A stretch of DNA of 64,000 nt from Blautia sp. BIOML-A1. Its GTDB lineage: Bacteria; Bacillota; Clostridia; Lachnospirales; Lachnospiraceae. The notes beneath the pieces are model-generated. The model saw only the letters and a program-made list of their open reading frames with translations, made no database searches and was not told the origin of the DNA. The position numbers and the translations under genes are program-made. This document shows positions 51,338-60,440 of this stretch, one piece after another (position 1 is the first letter of the stretch; each line of letters begins with the position of its first letter). The DNA lies in NCBI RefSeq assembly GCF_009883055.1, contig NZ_WWVR01000012.1, forward strand, positions 459 through 64,458. The letters are read 5' to 3'.

Positions 51338-52618
51338 CTAAAAGATTTTATTTCCGGAAACATATTTTCCGGTGATGCATCTGTCATCCGAAAGATAGAT
51401 CAGCCGTTCAAGCCGCTCCCTTGCCGTTAATGGCTGGGGATGGCGCAGAATACTGTCATCCAGGATGAGAGCATCAAACTCATAGTTTTCCATAAAAGTT
51501 CCGACGTTTCCAAAGAAAGCCCCACCTCCCATAGTAGCCATATAAAAGGCTTCTTCCAGTGAAAGTGGTTTCAGGGAATCATCCACAAGTCTCCATCGAA
51601 GCTTGGATACCTGGATCGCATCAGCGATCGCACGAAGCATAGACAGAGAATGCCCGCCTGCGATGTCTGTACCCAGTCCAATGCGAAGTCCCTCGTCAAG
51701 ATAGCGCCTTGCAGGGGCGATACCGGAAGAAAGATTGGTGTTGGACTGTGGACAGTGTGCGATAAATACTCCACGTTTTTTCATGAGAGAGATCTCGGCA
51801 TCTGAACTGTAAACGCAGTGTGCCATGATCGTCGGACAGTTGATACCGCCAAAAAGCCCAAACTGATCATATGCCTCTCCATAAAAAGAAGTATTTGGGC
51901 ACAGTTCGTGCACCCAGGCAATTTCACTCTGGTTCTCGGAAAGATGGGACTGTACCGGAAGACCATAAGTTTTCTGAAGCTCTGCCAGTGCATGCATAAG
52001 CGCATCTGTGCAGGAAGGCGTGAAACGTGGTGTGAGAATCGGTTTTACATTCTCGTATTTTTCAGCAGTGTCATTGATCCAGCGGATTGTATCTTTCGTG
52101 GAAACAGCAGCACTTTCTTCCTGAAGTTCAGCAGTTCCGTTGCGATCCATGTTGACCTTGCCGATATAGGTTCTGAGACCTGTGTTTTCCATGAGATCCA
52201 TCAGAAGTTCAGTGGCTTCCACATGCAGAGTCGCAAATATGCAGGCACGGGTGGTGGAGCTTTTTTGGAGATCTTCGGCAAAGATAGAATAAGCCTTCCT
52301 GGCATAGGAAAGATCTCTGTACCGGGCTTCTTCAGGAAAGGTGACCTGATTCAGCCATTCCAGCAGTTCCAGATCCATGTACATACCGTGAAATGCATAC
52401 TGTGGGGCATGAAGATGAAGATCGTTCATTCCGGGAATGACAAGCTGTTCACCGACATCTCTGACAGGAATTCCGTCAAACTGTGCCGGAAGCTGTGGAA
52501 AAACACCGACGGTGCGACCGTTCTGACAGATGACAAAAGCATTTTCAAAGCAGGTCAGTTTCTCTGGTGCTGTACTGAAGCAGACGGCACCTCTGATGGC
52601 AAATGTGGTTGGTTTCAT
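51338..52618 (-). CDS. guaD: Guanine deaminase
   Basis: Zn-dependent amidohydrolase converting guanine to xanthine and ammonia. The 426-aa protein has VIPGMNDLHLHAPQ (metal HxH), SHLSENQSE, IMAHCVY and LGTDIAGGHSLS (final metal Asp), the GuaD pattern. Start at 52618 is set by AAGGAGGT 8 nt upstream; an in-frame ATG at 52741 falls inside the riboswitch. A guanine riboswitch precedes it and a purine permease follows. Confidence 0.93.
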   Translation of the reverse strand: MKPTTFAIRGAVCFSTAPEKLTCFENAFVICQNGRTVGVFPQLPAQFDGIPVRDVGEQLVIPGMNDLHLHAPQYAFHGMYMDLELLEWLNQVTFPEEARYRDLSYARKAYSIFAEDLQKSSTTRACIFATLHVEATELLMDLMENTGLRTYIGKVNMDRNGTAELQEESAAVSTKDTIRWINDTAEKYENVKPILTPRFTPSCTDALMHALAELQKTYGLPVQSHLSENQSEIAWVHELCPNTSFYGEAYDQFGLFGGINCPTIMAHCVYSSDAEISLMKKRGVFIAHCPQSNTNLSSGIAPARRYLDEGLRIGLGTDIAGGHSLSMLRAIADAIQVSKLRWRLVDDSLKPLSLEEAFYMATMGGGAFFGNVGTFMENYEFDALILDDSILRHPQPLTARERLERLIYLSDDRCITGKYVSGNKIF

Positions 52619-52696
52619 ATGGGCTACCTCCTTTTTGTCGGGGATTTCCAGACAAAAAAAATACCGAATATTTATGCCCGAAAAGTTCCCCGAAAG
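52619..52696 (-). promoter_or_regulatory. Expression platform of the guanine riboswitch
   Basis: Minus-strand leader between aptamer and guaD. A TTTTTTTT run follows the CGGGCATAAATATTCGG segment; TCGGGGA near the aptamer can pair with TCCCCGA close to the AAGGAGGT site; TTTTTGTC/GACAAAAA forms a hairpin next to that site. The exact switching structure is not resolved. Confidence 0.5.
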
Positions 52697-52765
52697 AAAC
52701 TTATAGATGCAACTATTACGGTAGTTGGTAGAAACGTCCAACCAATTATGGACCTATATAAGTTT
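52697..52765 (-). promoter_or_regulatory. Purine (guanine-class) riboswitch aptamer
   Basis: Read on the minus strand: P1 AAACTTATA/TATAAGTTT, P2 GTCC...GGAC with loop ATAATTGGTT, the invariant GTTTCTACC, P3 CAACTA-CCGTAA-TAGTTG, then J3/1 ending CTAT. The residue that pairs with the ligand reads C, as in guanine rather than adenine (U) switches. Placed upstream of guanine deaminase and a purine permease. Confidence 0.9.
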
Positions 52766-52773
52766 GATGTTGT

Positions 52774-52800
52774 GTAACTGTAAAGATGCAGAACAGTTAC
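52774..52800 (+). repeat. 27-bp mini-MITE
   Basis: GTAACTGTAAAG then CAGAACAGTTAC: just the two ends of the element. Flanks agree poorly (4 of 8). It lies directly upstream of the riboswitch. Confidence 0.55.
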
Positions 52801-52819
52801 GGTTTTTGTTTATAAAATT

Positions 52820-52848
52820 ATTATAAATTAGGAAATGTTTTCTGTCAA
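52820..52848 (-). promoter_or_regulatory. Promoter of the guaD operon
   Basis: Perfect consensus on the minus strand: TTGACA (52843-52848), 17-bp spacer, TATAAT (52820-52825), about 50 bp upstream of the aptamer. Confidence 0.85.
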
Positions 52849-52926
52849 ATACAAAATCATCAGTTTTGCGGGTAATAATATACAAAAAAAACCTATAAAA
52901 TTCTATATGCAGAATAAAGAAAAAAA

Positions 52927-52960
52927 TTCCGACAGTCTGATCATTCAGACTGCCGGAAAA
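52927..52960 (-). terminator. Terminator of argG
   Basis: TTCCGGCAGTCTGA/TCAGACTGTCGGAA stem on the minus strand, followed by TTTTTTT. Confidence 0.9.
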
Positions 52961-52972
52961 TAAGAAAGAAGA

Positions 52973-54205
52973 TTATTTGTTGTTTTTATTCTGTTCTACT
53001 TCCAGTAATTTCATTGCACGAACTTTGAGCGGAAGACCGAACAGGGTGATGAATCCGTCTGCATCGTGGTGATCATACATATCACCGGTTGTGAAGGATG
53101 CAAGAGATTCGTTGTACAGGCTGTATGGAGATGTAGTGCCGGCTTTGATGATGTTTCCTTTGTAAAGTTTGAATTTGACTTCACCGGTCACATATTTCTG
53201 AGTAGATTCTACAAATGCCTGGATTGCCTCGCGAAGTGGTGTGAACCATTTTCCTTCATATACAACCTGTGCAAACTGGCTTCCAAGTTTCTTCTTGGCT
53301 TCCATTGTATCACGGTCAAGAATCAGTTCTTCAAGCTGCTCGTGAGCTGCCATCAGGATAGTTCCACCAGGAGTTTCATATACACCACGGGATTTCATAC
53401 CGACAACACGGTTTTCTACGATATCGATGATACCGATGCCGTTTTCGCCGCCGAGACGGTTGAGCTCAGTGATAATCTCGGAAACCTTCATGGCCTTTCC
53501 GTTGATTGTTTTCGGAACGCCCTCTTCGAAAGTCATGGTGATTTCTGTTTCTTTGTCAGGTGCTTTCTCAGGAGTCACGCTTAAAACAAGCATGTCGTCA
53601 TAGTTCGGAGCCTGGGAAGGATCCTCAAGTTCCAGACCTTCATGGCTGATGTGCCATAAGTTACGGTCACGGCTGTAGCTGTGGCTTGCATCAAATGGAA
53701 GATTGATTCCATGAGCCTGGCAGAATGCAAGCTCGTCATCACGAGACTGCATGGTCCATACATCTGTCATTCTCCATGGAGCAATGATCTTGATATCAGG
53801 AGCAAGTGCCTTGATACCCAGTTCAAAACGGATCTGATCGTTACCTTTACCGGTAGCACCGTGGCAGATGGCAACGGCGTTTTCCTTACGTGCGATTTCG
53901 ACAAGCTTTTTGGCGATAGCAGGACGTGCCATAGAAGTTCCGAGCAGATATTTGTGTTCATATACAGCACCGGCCTGTACACATGGCATGATATAGTTTT
54001 CACTGAAATCATCTACGATGTCTTCAATATACAGCTTGGAAGCACCGGAAAGTTTGGCTCTCTCATCCAGGCCATCCAATTCGTTACCCTGTCCGCAGTT
54101 TACACAGCAGCAGATAACTTCGTAATCAAATGTTTCTTTCAGCCATGGGATCAGTGCTGTGGTGTCAAGACCGCCTGAGTATGCAAGTACAACTTTTTCT
54201 TTCAT
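52973..54205 (-). CDS. argG: Argininosuccinate synthase
   Basis: Joins citrulline and aspartate, with ATP, to argininosuccinate. The 410-aa protein has the N-type ATP pyrophosphatase loop AYSGGLDT, then HGATGKGNDQIRFE and SRDRNLWHISHEG. Start at 54205 follows AGGAGG; an in-frame ATG at 54238 precedes that site. Transcribed away from argC with TGCATA-type motifs in the shared region. argF, carAB and argH are not in the window. Confidence 0.97.
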   Translation of the reverse strand: MKEKVVLAYSGGLDTTALIPWLKETFDYEVICCCVNCGQGNELDGLDERAKLSGASKLYIEDIVDDFSENYIMPCVQAGAVYEHKYLLGTSMARPAIAKKLVEIARKENAVAICHGATGKGNDQIRFELGIKALAPDIKIIAPWRMTDVWTMQSRDDELAFCQAHGINLPFDASHSYSRDRNLWHISHEGLELEDPSQAPNYDDMLVLSVTPEKAPDKETEITMTFEEGVPKTINGKAMKVSEIITELNRLGGENGIGIIDIVENRVVGMKSRGVYETPGGTILMAAHEQLEELILDRDTMEAKKKLGSQFAQVVYEGKWFTPLREAIQAFVESTQKYVTGEVKFKLYKGNIIKAGTTSPYSLYNESLASFTTGDMYDHHDADGFITLFGLPLKVRAMKLLEVEQNKNNK

Positions 54206-54347
54206 AATATATTCCTCCTGAAAAATAACGCTTCGCACTTGGCAGATGCGTAAATATTTGTTATGATAAATGATAAAGAATTCTTTGCTTTAGTGTGACT
54301 TAGTGGTAAAGCAAAGAAATGGGTTCTGTCGTGCTTTGACAATAGTT

Positions 54348-54376
54348 AATATACAACAATTGTTATAAATATGCAA
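54348..54376 (-). promoter_or_regulatory. Promoter of argG
   Basis: On the minus strand: TTGCAT (54371-54376), 17-bp spacer, TATATT (54348-54353). Confidence 0.7.
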
Positions 54377-54390
54377 TAGCAATATGCAAA
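54371..54390. promoter_or_regulatory. Probable ArgR/AhrC sites at argG
   Basis: ATGCAATAGC and AATATGCAA: two TGCATA-type half sites (minus strand TTGCATATTGC, TTGCATAT) covering the -35 box of argG. Confidence 0.5.
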
Positions 54391-54497
54391 AAAAATAAAA
54401 AAAATTTTTTTGTGGCAAGATAATATTTAAATAGGAAACACATGATAAAATTGGATAAAATCACAAAAATCAGGCATGAAAACCATGAAAATATATA

Positions 54498-54512
54498 TTG
54501 CATATTATGCAA
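54498..54512. promoter_or_regulatory. Probable ArgR/AhrC operator at argC
   Basis: TTGCATATTATGCAA, a perfect palindrome around one central T. It contains the argC -35 box and resembles ARG boxes built from TGCATA/TATGCA. Confidence 0.6.
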
Positions 54513-54526
54513 CGAAGATGTATAAT
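54498..54526 (+). promoter_or_regulatory. Promoter of argCJBD
   Basis: TTGCAT (54498-54503), 17-bp spacer, TATAAT (54521-54526). The leader that follows contains a CAGTTAT/ATAACTG hairpin but no T-box features. Confidence 0.8.
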
Positions 54527-54623
54527 CTATACAACTTACACGAGAGGATTGTATAAAAATACAAAGTCTCAGGCAGTTATGGACAGGAGATAACTGCTGA
54601 TTAGTGATTCAGGAGGAAAGAAA

Positions 54624-55664
54624 ATGATAAAAGCAGGAATCATTGGAGCAACCGGTTATGCAGGAAATGAACTGGCAAGACTGCTCCTTGGACATAAGGA
54701 AGTAGAAGTGGCATGGTATGGATCAAGAAGCTATATTGATCAGAAATACGCAGATGTATATCAGAATTTTTTCAGACTGATCGATGCGCAATGTATGGAT
54801 GATAATATGGCAGCACTGGCTGACGAGGTAGATGTGATCTTTACGGCAACACCGCAGGGACTCTGTGCTTCTCTTGTTAATGAAGAGATCCTTTCTAAAG
54901 CTAAGGTTATTGACCTGAGTGCAGACTTTCGTATCAAGGATGTAAAGAAATACGAAAAATGGTACGGCATCGAGCACAAATCTCCTCAGTTTATTGAGGA
55001 AGCGGTTTATGGTCTGTGCGAGATCAACCGTGAGGAGATCAGGAAGGCAAGACTGATCGCAAATCCGGGATGCTATCCTACCTGTTCTACTTTATCTGTT
55101 TATCCGCTTCTCAAAGAAGGACTGATCGATCCGAATACGATCATCATTGATGCGAAATCCGGTACCTCAGGAGCCGGAAGAGGAGCCAAGGTTGCCAATC
55201 TTTACTGCGAAGTAAATGAAAATATCAAAGCATATGGCGTGGCAACTCACCGACATACTCCGGAGATAGAGGATCAGCTTGGATATGCATGCGGACAGGA
55301 AGTTCTGATCAACTTTACACCGCATCTGATCCCAATGAACAGAGGTATTCTGATAACTGCATATGCTTCTCTTAAGAAAGAAGTTTCCTATGAGGAAGTG
55401 AAGGCAGTCTATGACAAATATTATGAAGATGAGACATTTGTGCGTGTTCTGGATAAAGATGTGTGTCCGCAGACAAAATGTGTAGAAGGAAGCAACTATG
55501 TAGATGTTAATTTCAAGATCGATCCGAGAACGAAACGTATCATCATGATGGGAGCAATGGATAATCTTGTAAAGGGTGCTGCAGGACAGGCTGTACAGAA
55601 TATGAACCTGATGTTTGGTTTTGATGAGGCGGAAGGTCTTCATCAGATTCCGATGCTTCCGTAA
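54624..55664 (+). CDS. argC: N-acetyl-gamma-glutamyl-phosphate reductase
   Basis: Third step of arginine/ornithine synthesis: NADPH reduction of N-acetylglutamyl phosphate to the semialdehyde. 346 aa, full length. N-terminal GIIGATGYAGNELARLL binds NADP; the catalytic Cys is C150 in ANPGCYPT; VATHRHTPEIEDQL carries the active-site His. AGGAGG precedes the ATG. First gene of argC-argJ-argB-argD. Confidence 0.97.
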   Translation: MIKAGIIGATGYAGNELARLLLGHKEVEVAWYGSRSYIDQKYADVYQNFFRLIDAQCMDDNMAALADEVDVIFTATPQGLCASLVNEEILSKAKVIDLSADFRIKDVKKYEKWYGIEHKSPQFIEEAVYGLCEINREEIRKARLIANPGCYPTCSTLSVYPLLKEGLIDPNTIIIDAKSGTSGAGRGAKVANLYCEVNENIKAYGVATHRHTPEIEDQLGYACGQEVLINFTPHLIPMNRGILITAYASLKKEVSYEEVKAVYDKYYEDETFVRVLDKDVCPQTKCVEGSNYVDVNFKIDPRTKRIIMMGAMDNLVKGAAGQAVQNMNLMFGFDEAEGLHQIPMLP

Positions 55665-55712
55665 ATACAAAGAAAGCGGAGCACTTTTCATATAACGAGG
55701 AGGAAATATATT

Positions 55713-56936
55713 ATGAAAATTATCACAGGTGGAGTTACCGCAGCGAAAGGCTTTCAGGCGGCATCAACGGCAGCCGGGATCAAATATCAGGGAAGAACGG
55801 ATATGGCAATGGTTTACAGTGAGAAGCCATGTGTGGCAGCAGGAACCTTCACAACCAACATTGTAAAAGCTGCACCGGTAAAATGGGACCAGGAGATCGT
55901 ATATAAACATCCGACAGCACAGGTGATCATCTGCAACAGTGGCATTGCCAACGCGTGCACAGGAGAAGAAGGCTTCAGCTACTGCCGGGCAACTGCCAAA
56001 GCAGCAGCAGAGACACTGAAGGTAGATGAAAACAGTGTGCTGGTTGCATCTACGGGTGTGATCGGAATGCAGCTTCCGATCGAGAAACTTTCAGATGGTG
56101 TCAAAGCAATGGCACCGAAGCTTCAGGGAACTCTGGAAGCAGGAAATGAAGCGGCAAAAGCGATCATGACTACAGACACCAGAGAAAAGGAAGTTGCTGT
56201 GCAGATCGAGATCGGTGGAAAGACGGTTACCATCGGCGGTATGTGCAAGGGATCCGGAATGATCCATCCGAATATGTGTACCATGCTTGGATTTGTCACG
56301 ACAGATGTATGCATTACCAAACAGCTTCTCCAGGAGGCACTGAGCCAGGATGTTAAGGATACCTACAATATGGTGTCTGTTGACGGAGATACTTCTACAA
56401 ATGATACGGTGCTTCTTCTGGCAAACGGAATGGCAGAAAATCCTGAGATCAGTGAGAAAAATGAAGATTATCAGAAGTTCTGTGAGGCACTGAATTATAT
56501 CAATACCACACTTGCGAAGAAAATTGCAGGGGACGGCGAAGGTGCGACTGCCCTGTTCGAGGTAAAAATCATCGGAGCGGAGAGTAAGGAACAGGCTGTG
56601 ACCCTGAGTAAGTCAGTTGTTACTTCTTCTCTTACGAAAGCGGCAATCTATGGTCATGATGCAAACTGGGGAAGAATCCTCTGTGCAATGGGATATTCGG
56701 GAGCACAGTTTGATCCGGAAAAAGTAGATCTCTATTTTGAAAGTAAAGCAGGAAAGATCCAGATCATCGAAAATGGTGTGGCAGTAGACTACAGTGAAGA
56801 AGAAGCGACAAAGATTCTTTCCGAAGATGCCGTAACAGCGATCGCAGACATCAAGATGGGCGACTGCAGTGCCACTGCATGGGGATGCGATCTTACCTAT
56901 GATTATGTCAAGATCAATGCGGATTACAGATCATAG
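55713..56936 (+). CDS. argJ: Bifunctional glutamate N-acetyltransferase / ornithine acetyltransferase
   Basis: Recycles the acetyl group from N-acetylornithine to glutamate. The 407-aa precursor cleaves itself; the cut is expected before T190 in HPNMCTMLGF, so the beta chain starts TMLGF. Here the residue before the nucleophile is Cys189, where Ala is common. Other marks: CNSGIANACTGEEG and GHDANWGRILCAMGYS. GAGGAGG precedes the ATG. Whether it is bifunctional depends on the presence of argA elsewhere; none is seen. Confidence 0.96.
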   Translation: MKIITGGVTAAKGFQAASTAAGIKYQGRTDMAMVYSEKPCVAAGTFTTNIVKAAPVKWDQEIVYKHPTAQVIICNSGIANACTGEEGFSYCRATAKAAAETLKVDENSVLVASTGVIGMQLPIEKLSDGVKAMAPKLQGTLEAGNEAAKAIMTTDTREKEVAVQIEIGGKTVTIGGMCKGSGMIHPNMCTMLGFVTTDVCITKQLLQEALSQDVKDTYNMVSVDGDTSTNDTVLLLANGMAENPEISEKNEDYQKFCEALNYINTTLAKKIAGDGEGATALFEVKIIGAESKEQAVTLSKSVVTSSLTKAAIYGHDANWGRILCAMGYSGAQFDPEKVDLYFESKAGKIQIIENGVAVDYSEEEATKILSEDAVTAIADIKMGDCSATAWGCDLTYDYVKINADYRS

Positions 56937-56989
56937 GATATCAGACAGCGGCAGCAGTTATAAATAATGGAATCGAGGAGAAATGAAAA

Positions 56990-57886
56990 ATGGTAAATCA
57001 GAAATATTTGGACAAGGCAGAAACACTTATCGAGGCACTTCCTTATATTCAGCGTTTTAACCGTAAGATCGTGGTGGTAAAATACGGCGGAAGTGCAATG
57101 GTTGATGAAACTCTCAAGGCAAATGTGATCAAGGATGTTGTTCTTCTGAAACTGATCGGGTTTAAACCGATCATCGTTCACGGCGGCGGCAAGGAAATCA
57201 GCCGCTGGGTAAACAAGGTAGGAATGGAGCCGCGTTTCGTCAATGGACTTCGTGTGACAGACAAGGATACGATGGAGATTGCGGAAATGGTTCTTGCAAA
57301 AGTGAATAAAGAACTGGTTGCACTGGTAGAATCTCTTGGTGTACAGGCGGTTGGTATCAGCGGAAAAGACGGCGGTCTTCTTCAGTGCCATAAGAAACTC
57401 TCCGGAGGAGAGGATATTGGATTCGTAGGGGATATCGAGAAGGTGAATCCGAAAGTTCTTCATGATCTTCTCGAAAAAGACTTCCTGCCAATTGTATTTC
57501 CAATCGGATATGATGCAAATTTTGATTCTTATAACATCAATGCAGATGATGCGGCATGTGCGATCGCAGAAGCAGTTCATGCTGAGAAACTGGTATTCCT
57601 TTCTGATATTGAAGGTGTATATAAGGATAAGGATGATCCGGACACTCTGATTTCTGAATTACATGTACATGAAGCTGAGAAACTGATCAGTGAAGGCTAT
57701 GTGGGCGGCGGAATGATTCCAAAGCTGCAGAATTGTATCGACGCGATCGAAGAGGGCGTAAACAGAGTACATATTCTGGACGGACGTATTCCACACAGTC
57801 TCCTTCTGGAGATCTTTACAAACAAAGGTATCGGTACTGCTATTTTAAGAGAAGACGGGGAGAAATATTATAATGAGCATGAATGA
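56990..57886 (+). CDS. argB: Acetylglutamate kinase
   Basis: Phosphorylates N-acetylglutamate. 298-aa amino-acid-kinase fold: [44 protein letters not shown]. The extra N-terminal helix ([15 protein letters not shown]) is of the type found in the arginine-inhibited hexameric kinases, so feedback inhibition by arginine is likely. Overlaps argD by 14 nt. Confidence 0.97.
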   Translation: MVNQKYLDKAETLIEALPYIQRFNRKIVVVKYGGSAMVDETLKANVIKDVVLLKLIGFKPIIVHGGGKEISRWVNKVGMEPRFVNGLRVTDKDTMEIAEMVLAKVNKELVALVESLGVQAVGISGKDGGLLQCHKKLSGGEDIGFVGDIEKVNPKVLHDLLEKDFLPIVFPIGYDANFDSYNINADDAACAIAEAVHAEKLVFLSDIEGVYKDKDDPDTLISELHVHEAEKLISEGYVGGGMIPKLQNCIDAIEEGVNRVHILDGRIPHSLLLEIFTNKGIGTAILREDGEKYYNEHE

Positions 57887-59069
57887 ACAGATGAACCATG
57901 CAGAAGAAAGTATTCTGCATACATACAATCGTTTCCCGGTCATGTTTGATCATGGAGAGGGATGTTACCTCTATGACACAGAGGGAAAGAAATATCTTGA
58001 TTTCGCAGCAGGAATTGCAGTAAATGCACTGGGCTATCATTATCCGGAATATGATGAGGCTCTGAAAGCACAGATTGACAAGCTGACGCATATCTCCAAT
58101 CTTTACTATAATGAGCCGATGAGTGAGGCGGGAGAGAAACTGATCAAGGTCAGCGGACTTTCCAAAGCTTTCTTTACAAACAGTGGTACAGAGGCGATTG
58201 AGGGTGCACTCAAGGCAGCACGTAAATATGCTTATACCAAATATGGCAAAGAAGCACAGAAATATGAAATTATCGCGATGAACCATTCTTTCCATGGAAG
58301 AAGCATGGGAGCTCTTTCTGTGACAGGAACAGAGCATTACAGAGAGCCTTTCGAGCCTCTGATCGGTGGCGTGAAATTTGCCGATTTTAATGACCTGGAA
58401 AGCGTCAAAGCACAGATCACAGATAAGACCTGTGCGATCATCACAGAGGTTGTGCAGGGTGAAGGCGGAATCTATCCGGCAGAGAAGGAATTCCTGGAGG
58501 GACTTCGAGCAGTCTGTGATGAAAAGGATATCATTCTGATCTTTGATGAAATACAGTGTGGTATGGGACGTACAGGCTCTTACTTTGCATGGCAGGCATA
58601 CGATGTAAAACCAGATATCATGACCTGCGCCAAAGCACTTGGCTGTGGAGTTCCGGTAGGCGCATTTGTTCTGGGTGAAAAGGCTGCCGCGGCATCTCTG
58701 GTACCAGGAGATCACGGAACCACTTATGGAGGAAATCCGTTTGTATGTGCAGCTGTCAGCAAGGTATTTGATATTTTTGAACAGGATAAGATTCTTGATC
58801 ATGTGCAGGAATTGACACCGTATCTGGAGGAAAAACTGAACGCACTTGTGGATAAGTATCCGGTTGTTGCTGCCCGCCGTGGAAAAGGTTTTATGCAGGG
58901 ACTTGTGATAGAGGGTACATCTGTGGGAAGTGTTGTAACAAAGGCACTGGAGAACGGTCTTCTTGTTATTTCGGCAGGAAGTGATGTGCTGCGTCTTGTT
59001 CCTCCGCTTATTATCACAAAAGAACATATCGATGAAATGATCGAGAAATTAGAAAAGAGCCTGGCTTAA
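57873..59069 (+). CDS. argD: Acetylornithine aminotransferase
   Basis: PLP-dependent class III transaminase making N-acetylornithine from the semialdehyde and glutamate. 398 aa. [30 protein letters not shown] and the PLP Lys K254 in TCAKALGCG. The ATG at 57873 has GGGGAG 12 nt upstream; the ATG at 57882 is an alternative. Last gene of the arg operon. Confidence 0.96.
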   Translation: MSMNEQMNHAEESILHTYNRFPVMFDHGEGCYLYDTEGKKYLDFAAGIAVNALGYHYPEYDEALKAQIDKLTHISNLYYNEPMSEAGEKLIKVSGLSKAFFTNSGTEAIEGALKAARKYAYTKYGKEAQKYEIIAMNHSFHGRSMGALSVTGTEHYREPFEPLIGGVKFADFNDLESVKAQITDKTCAIITEVVQGEGGIYPAEKEFLEGLRAVCDEKDIILIFDEIQCGMGRTGSYFAWQAYDVKPDIMTCAKALGCGVPVGAFVLGEKAAAASLVPGDHGTTYGGNPFVCAAVSKVFDIFEQDKILDHVQELTPYLEEKLNALVDKYPVVAARRGKGFMQGLVIEGTSVGSVVTKALENGLLVISAGSDVLRLVPPLIITKEHIDEMIEKLEKSLA

Positions 59070-59081
59070 TGCCGGGCTCTT
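59055..59081 (+). terminator. Probable terminator of argCJBD
   Basis: AAGAGCCTGGC/GCCGGGCTCTT stem that includes the argD stop codon, followed by TGCTCTGTCT; the T-tract is weak. Confidence 0.55.
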
Positions 59082-59122
59082 GCTCTGTCTGACAGAAAAT
59101 TACTTCGTCTCAGATATGTCTG

Positions 59123-59497
59123 TTATTTTACGCGGTTAAGATCTATATGTTTCTTGATCGCTTCAAAACTTTCGCTGCTTATCACATGCTCGATCTTGCA
59201 TGCATCACTTGCAGCAACAGTCGGATCCACTCCCAGTTTTGTAAGCCATTCGGAAAGAAAAAGATGACGCTCGTAGATTTTTTCTGCAATGGCACGTCCT
59301 GATTCGGTCAGATAAAGATACCCTTCAGGGGAAACTGTGATCTGCTCCGTCTCGCGAAGCTTCTTCATGGCAACGCTGACGCTGGATTTCTTGAAGCCGA
59401 GTTCAACAGCAACATCTACGGAACGTACAACCGGATGTGATTTGCTTAAAATAAGGATTGTTTCCAGATAGTTTTCGGCGGATTCGTTTGTATGCAT
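59123..59497 (-). CDS. DtxR/MntR-family regulator divergent from feo
   Basis: A 124-aa regulator paralogous to the one at 48492: NESAENYLETILILSK, HTH RSVDVAVELGFKKSSVSVAM, metal region SDACKIEHVISSESFEAI. Start at 59497 has GGGGTG upstream; an in-frame ATG at 59533 is further from any site. It faces away from feoA-feoA-feoB, so iron-dependent repression of feo is the natural reading. It lacks an SH3 domain. Confidence 0.87.
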   Translation of the reverse strand: MHTNESAENYLETILILSKSHPVVRSVDVAVELGFKKSSVSVAMKKLRETEQITVSPEGYLYLTESGRAIAEKIYERHLFLSEWLTKLGVDPTVAASDACKIEHVISSESFEAIKKHIDLNRVK

Positions 59498-59538
59498 TCT
59501 TACACCCCAATTCTGCTGAAAGAAATTATACAATTATC

Positions 59539-59573
59539 GTAACTGTAGAGGATGTTACCTTCTGAATAGTTAC
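59539..59573 (+). repeat. 35-bp mini-MITE
   Basis: GTAACTGTAGAGGATGTTAC then CTTCTGAATAGTTAC. Flanked by exact 8-bp direct repeats CAATTATC (59531-59538 and 59574-59581). Confidence 0.75.
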
Positions 59574-59607
59574 CAATTATCTAATTTCGTATTGCTTATA
59601 ATAATTC

Positions 59608-59634
59608 GTAACTGTTCAGTACCCTCACAGTTAC
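59608..59634 (+). repeat. 27-bp mini-MITE
   Basis: GTAACTGTTCAGTACC then CTCACAGTTAC. Flanks AATAATTC (59600-59607) and GATAATTC (59635-59642) match at 7 of 8 bases. Confidence 0.7.
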
Positions 59635-59642
59635 GATAATTC

Positions 59643-59774
59643 TATAATAGCATATTCTTGCATTTCTCACAATAAAAATACAGATAATTCAGGAAAATAA
59701 AAGGAAGAGTGTTATATATTACGAATTTTAGTTAATTGAAACGAATATAAGTTTTATGTAACGAAAAAAAGTAC
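59643..59774. other. Intergenic between the regulator and feo promoter
   Basis: AT-rich; GTTAATTGAAACGAATATAA near 59730 could hold another regulator half site. No gene seen. Confidence 0.35.
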
Positions 59775-59803
59775 TTGACAGCTTACTTACGTTAGAATAT
59801 ACT
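59775..59803 (+). promoter_or_regulatory. Promoter of the feo operon
   Basis: TTGACA (59775-59780), 17-bp spacer, TATACT (59798-59803). Confidence 0.85.
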
Positions 59804-59806
59804 AAC
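59791..59806. promoter_or_regulatory. Probable DtxR-type operator at feo
   Basis: GTTAG-AATATA-CTAAC dyad over the -10 box. The TTAG/CTAA arms recall DtxR/IdeR boxes. Confidence 0.55.
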
Positions 59807-59886
59807 TTACAGAAAAAGGAAGCAGCCTTAAGCTGTGAATTTTTTTAACGAAAAAAATTATCATCACAGAAAGAAGAGTAGATACC

Positions 59887-60099
59887 ATGATGCCACTTAC
59901 AATGGCCGGAATCGGCGAACCGAACACGATCCAGAAGATTGGTGGAAACGAAGAAACAAGAAGATTCCTCGCAAATCTCGGATTTGTAACAGGGGCAGAA
60001 ATTTCAGTAGTGTCTGCGATCAGCGGAAATGTGATCGTCAATGTCAAAGATGCAAGAGTAGCAGTCAACTCAGATATGGCAAGACATATTATGATATGA
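59887..60099 (+). CDS. feoA: FeoA-domain protein (first)
   Basis: A 70-aa SH3-like FeoA protein, helper of the ferrous iron transporter FeoB. Marks: MPLTMAGIGEPNTIQKI, FLANLGFVTGAEISVV, NVIVNVKDARVAVN. Start ATGATG at 59887; ribosome site is weak (AGAAGAG). The second FeoA follows 89 bp later. Confidence 0.9.
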   Translation: MMPLTMAGIGEPNTIQKIGGNEETRRFLANLGFVTGAEISVVSAISGNVIVNVKDARVAVNSDMARHIMI

Positions 60100-60188
60100 T
60101 GCCCTTCAAAGCTGCGGGTACCATATACAGGGGAACCGGCAGGATATGAGATGCTAGTTTGATATGTTATGCGGAAAGGAGACAAAAA

Positions 60189-60407
60189 ATGACTTTAGGT
60201 GAGGCAAAAGTCGGAAGCACCGTTACGGTAACTAAGATTGAAGGAGATGGTGCATACAAGCGACGTATTATGGATATGGGAATCACCAAGGGAAGCGAAA
60301 TTTATATCAGAAAAGTTGCTCCGCTTGGAGATCCTGTTGAGATCACTGTAAGAGGCTATGAGTTATCAGTAAGAAAAAATGATGCTCAGTGCGTACAGGT
60401 AAAATAA
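60189..60407 (+). CDS. feoA: FeoA-domain protein (second)
   Basis: A 72-aa FeoA protein with KRRIMDMGITKGSEIYIRKV and DPVEITVRGYELSVRKNDA, closer to canonical FeoA than the first copy. AAGGAG precedes the ATG at 60189. Two FeoA copies before FeoB are common in Firmicutes. Confidence 0.93.
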   Translation: MTLGEAKVGSTVTVTKIEGDGAYKRRIMDMGITKGSEIYIRKVAPLGDPVEITVRGYELSVRKNDAQCVQVK

Positions 60408-60440
60408 AGATACAAAGAGGGATTAAGGAGGTAAGAAAGA

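Noticed and set aside
51818..52777. Plus-strand frame opposite guaD and its riboswitch
   Set aside because: Antisense to guaD and runs through the riboswitch; no supporting features.
54541..54600. T-box or arginine riboswitch in the argC leader
   Set aside because: Only a short CAGTTAT/ATAACTG hairpin is present; no T-box sequence, specifier loop or terminator.
57840..59027. Minus-strand frame of about 395 codons opposite argD
   Set aside because: Antisense shadow of a certain gene; composition unlike a real protein.
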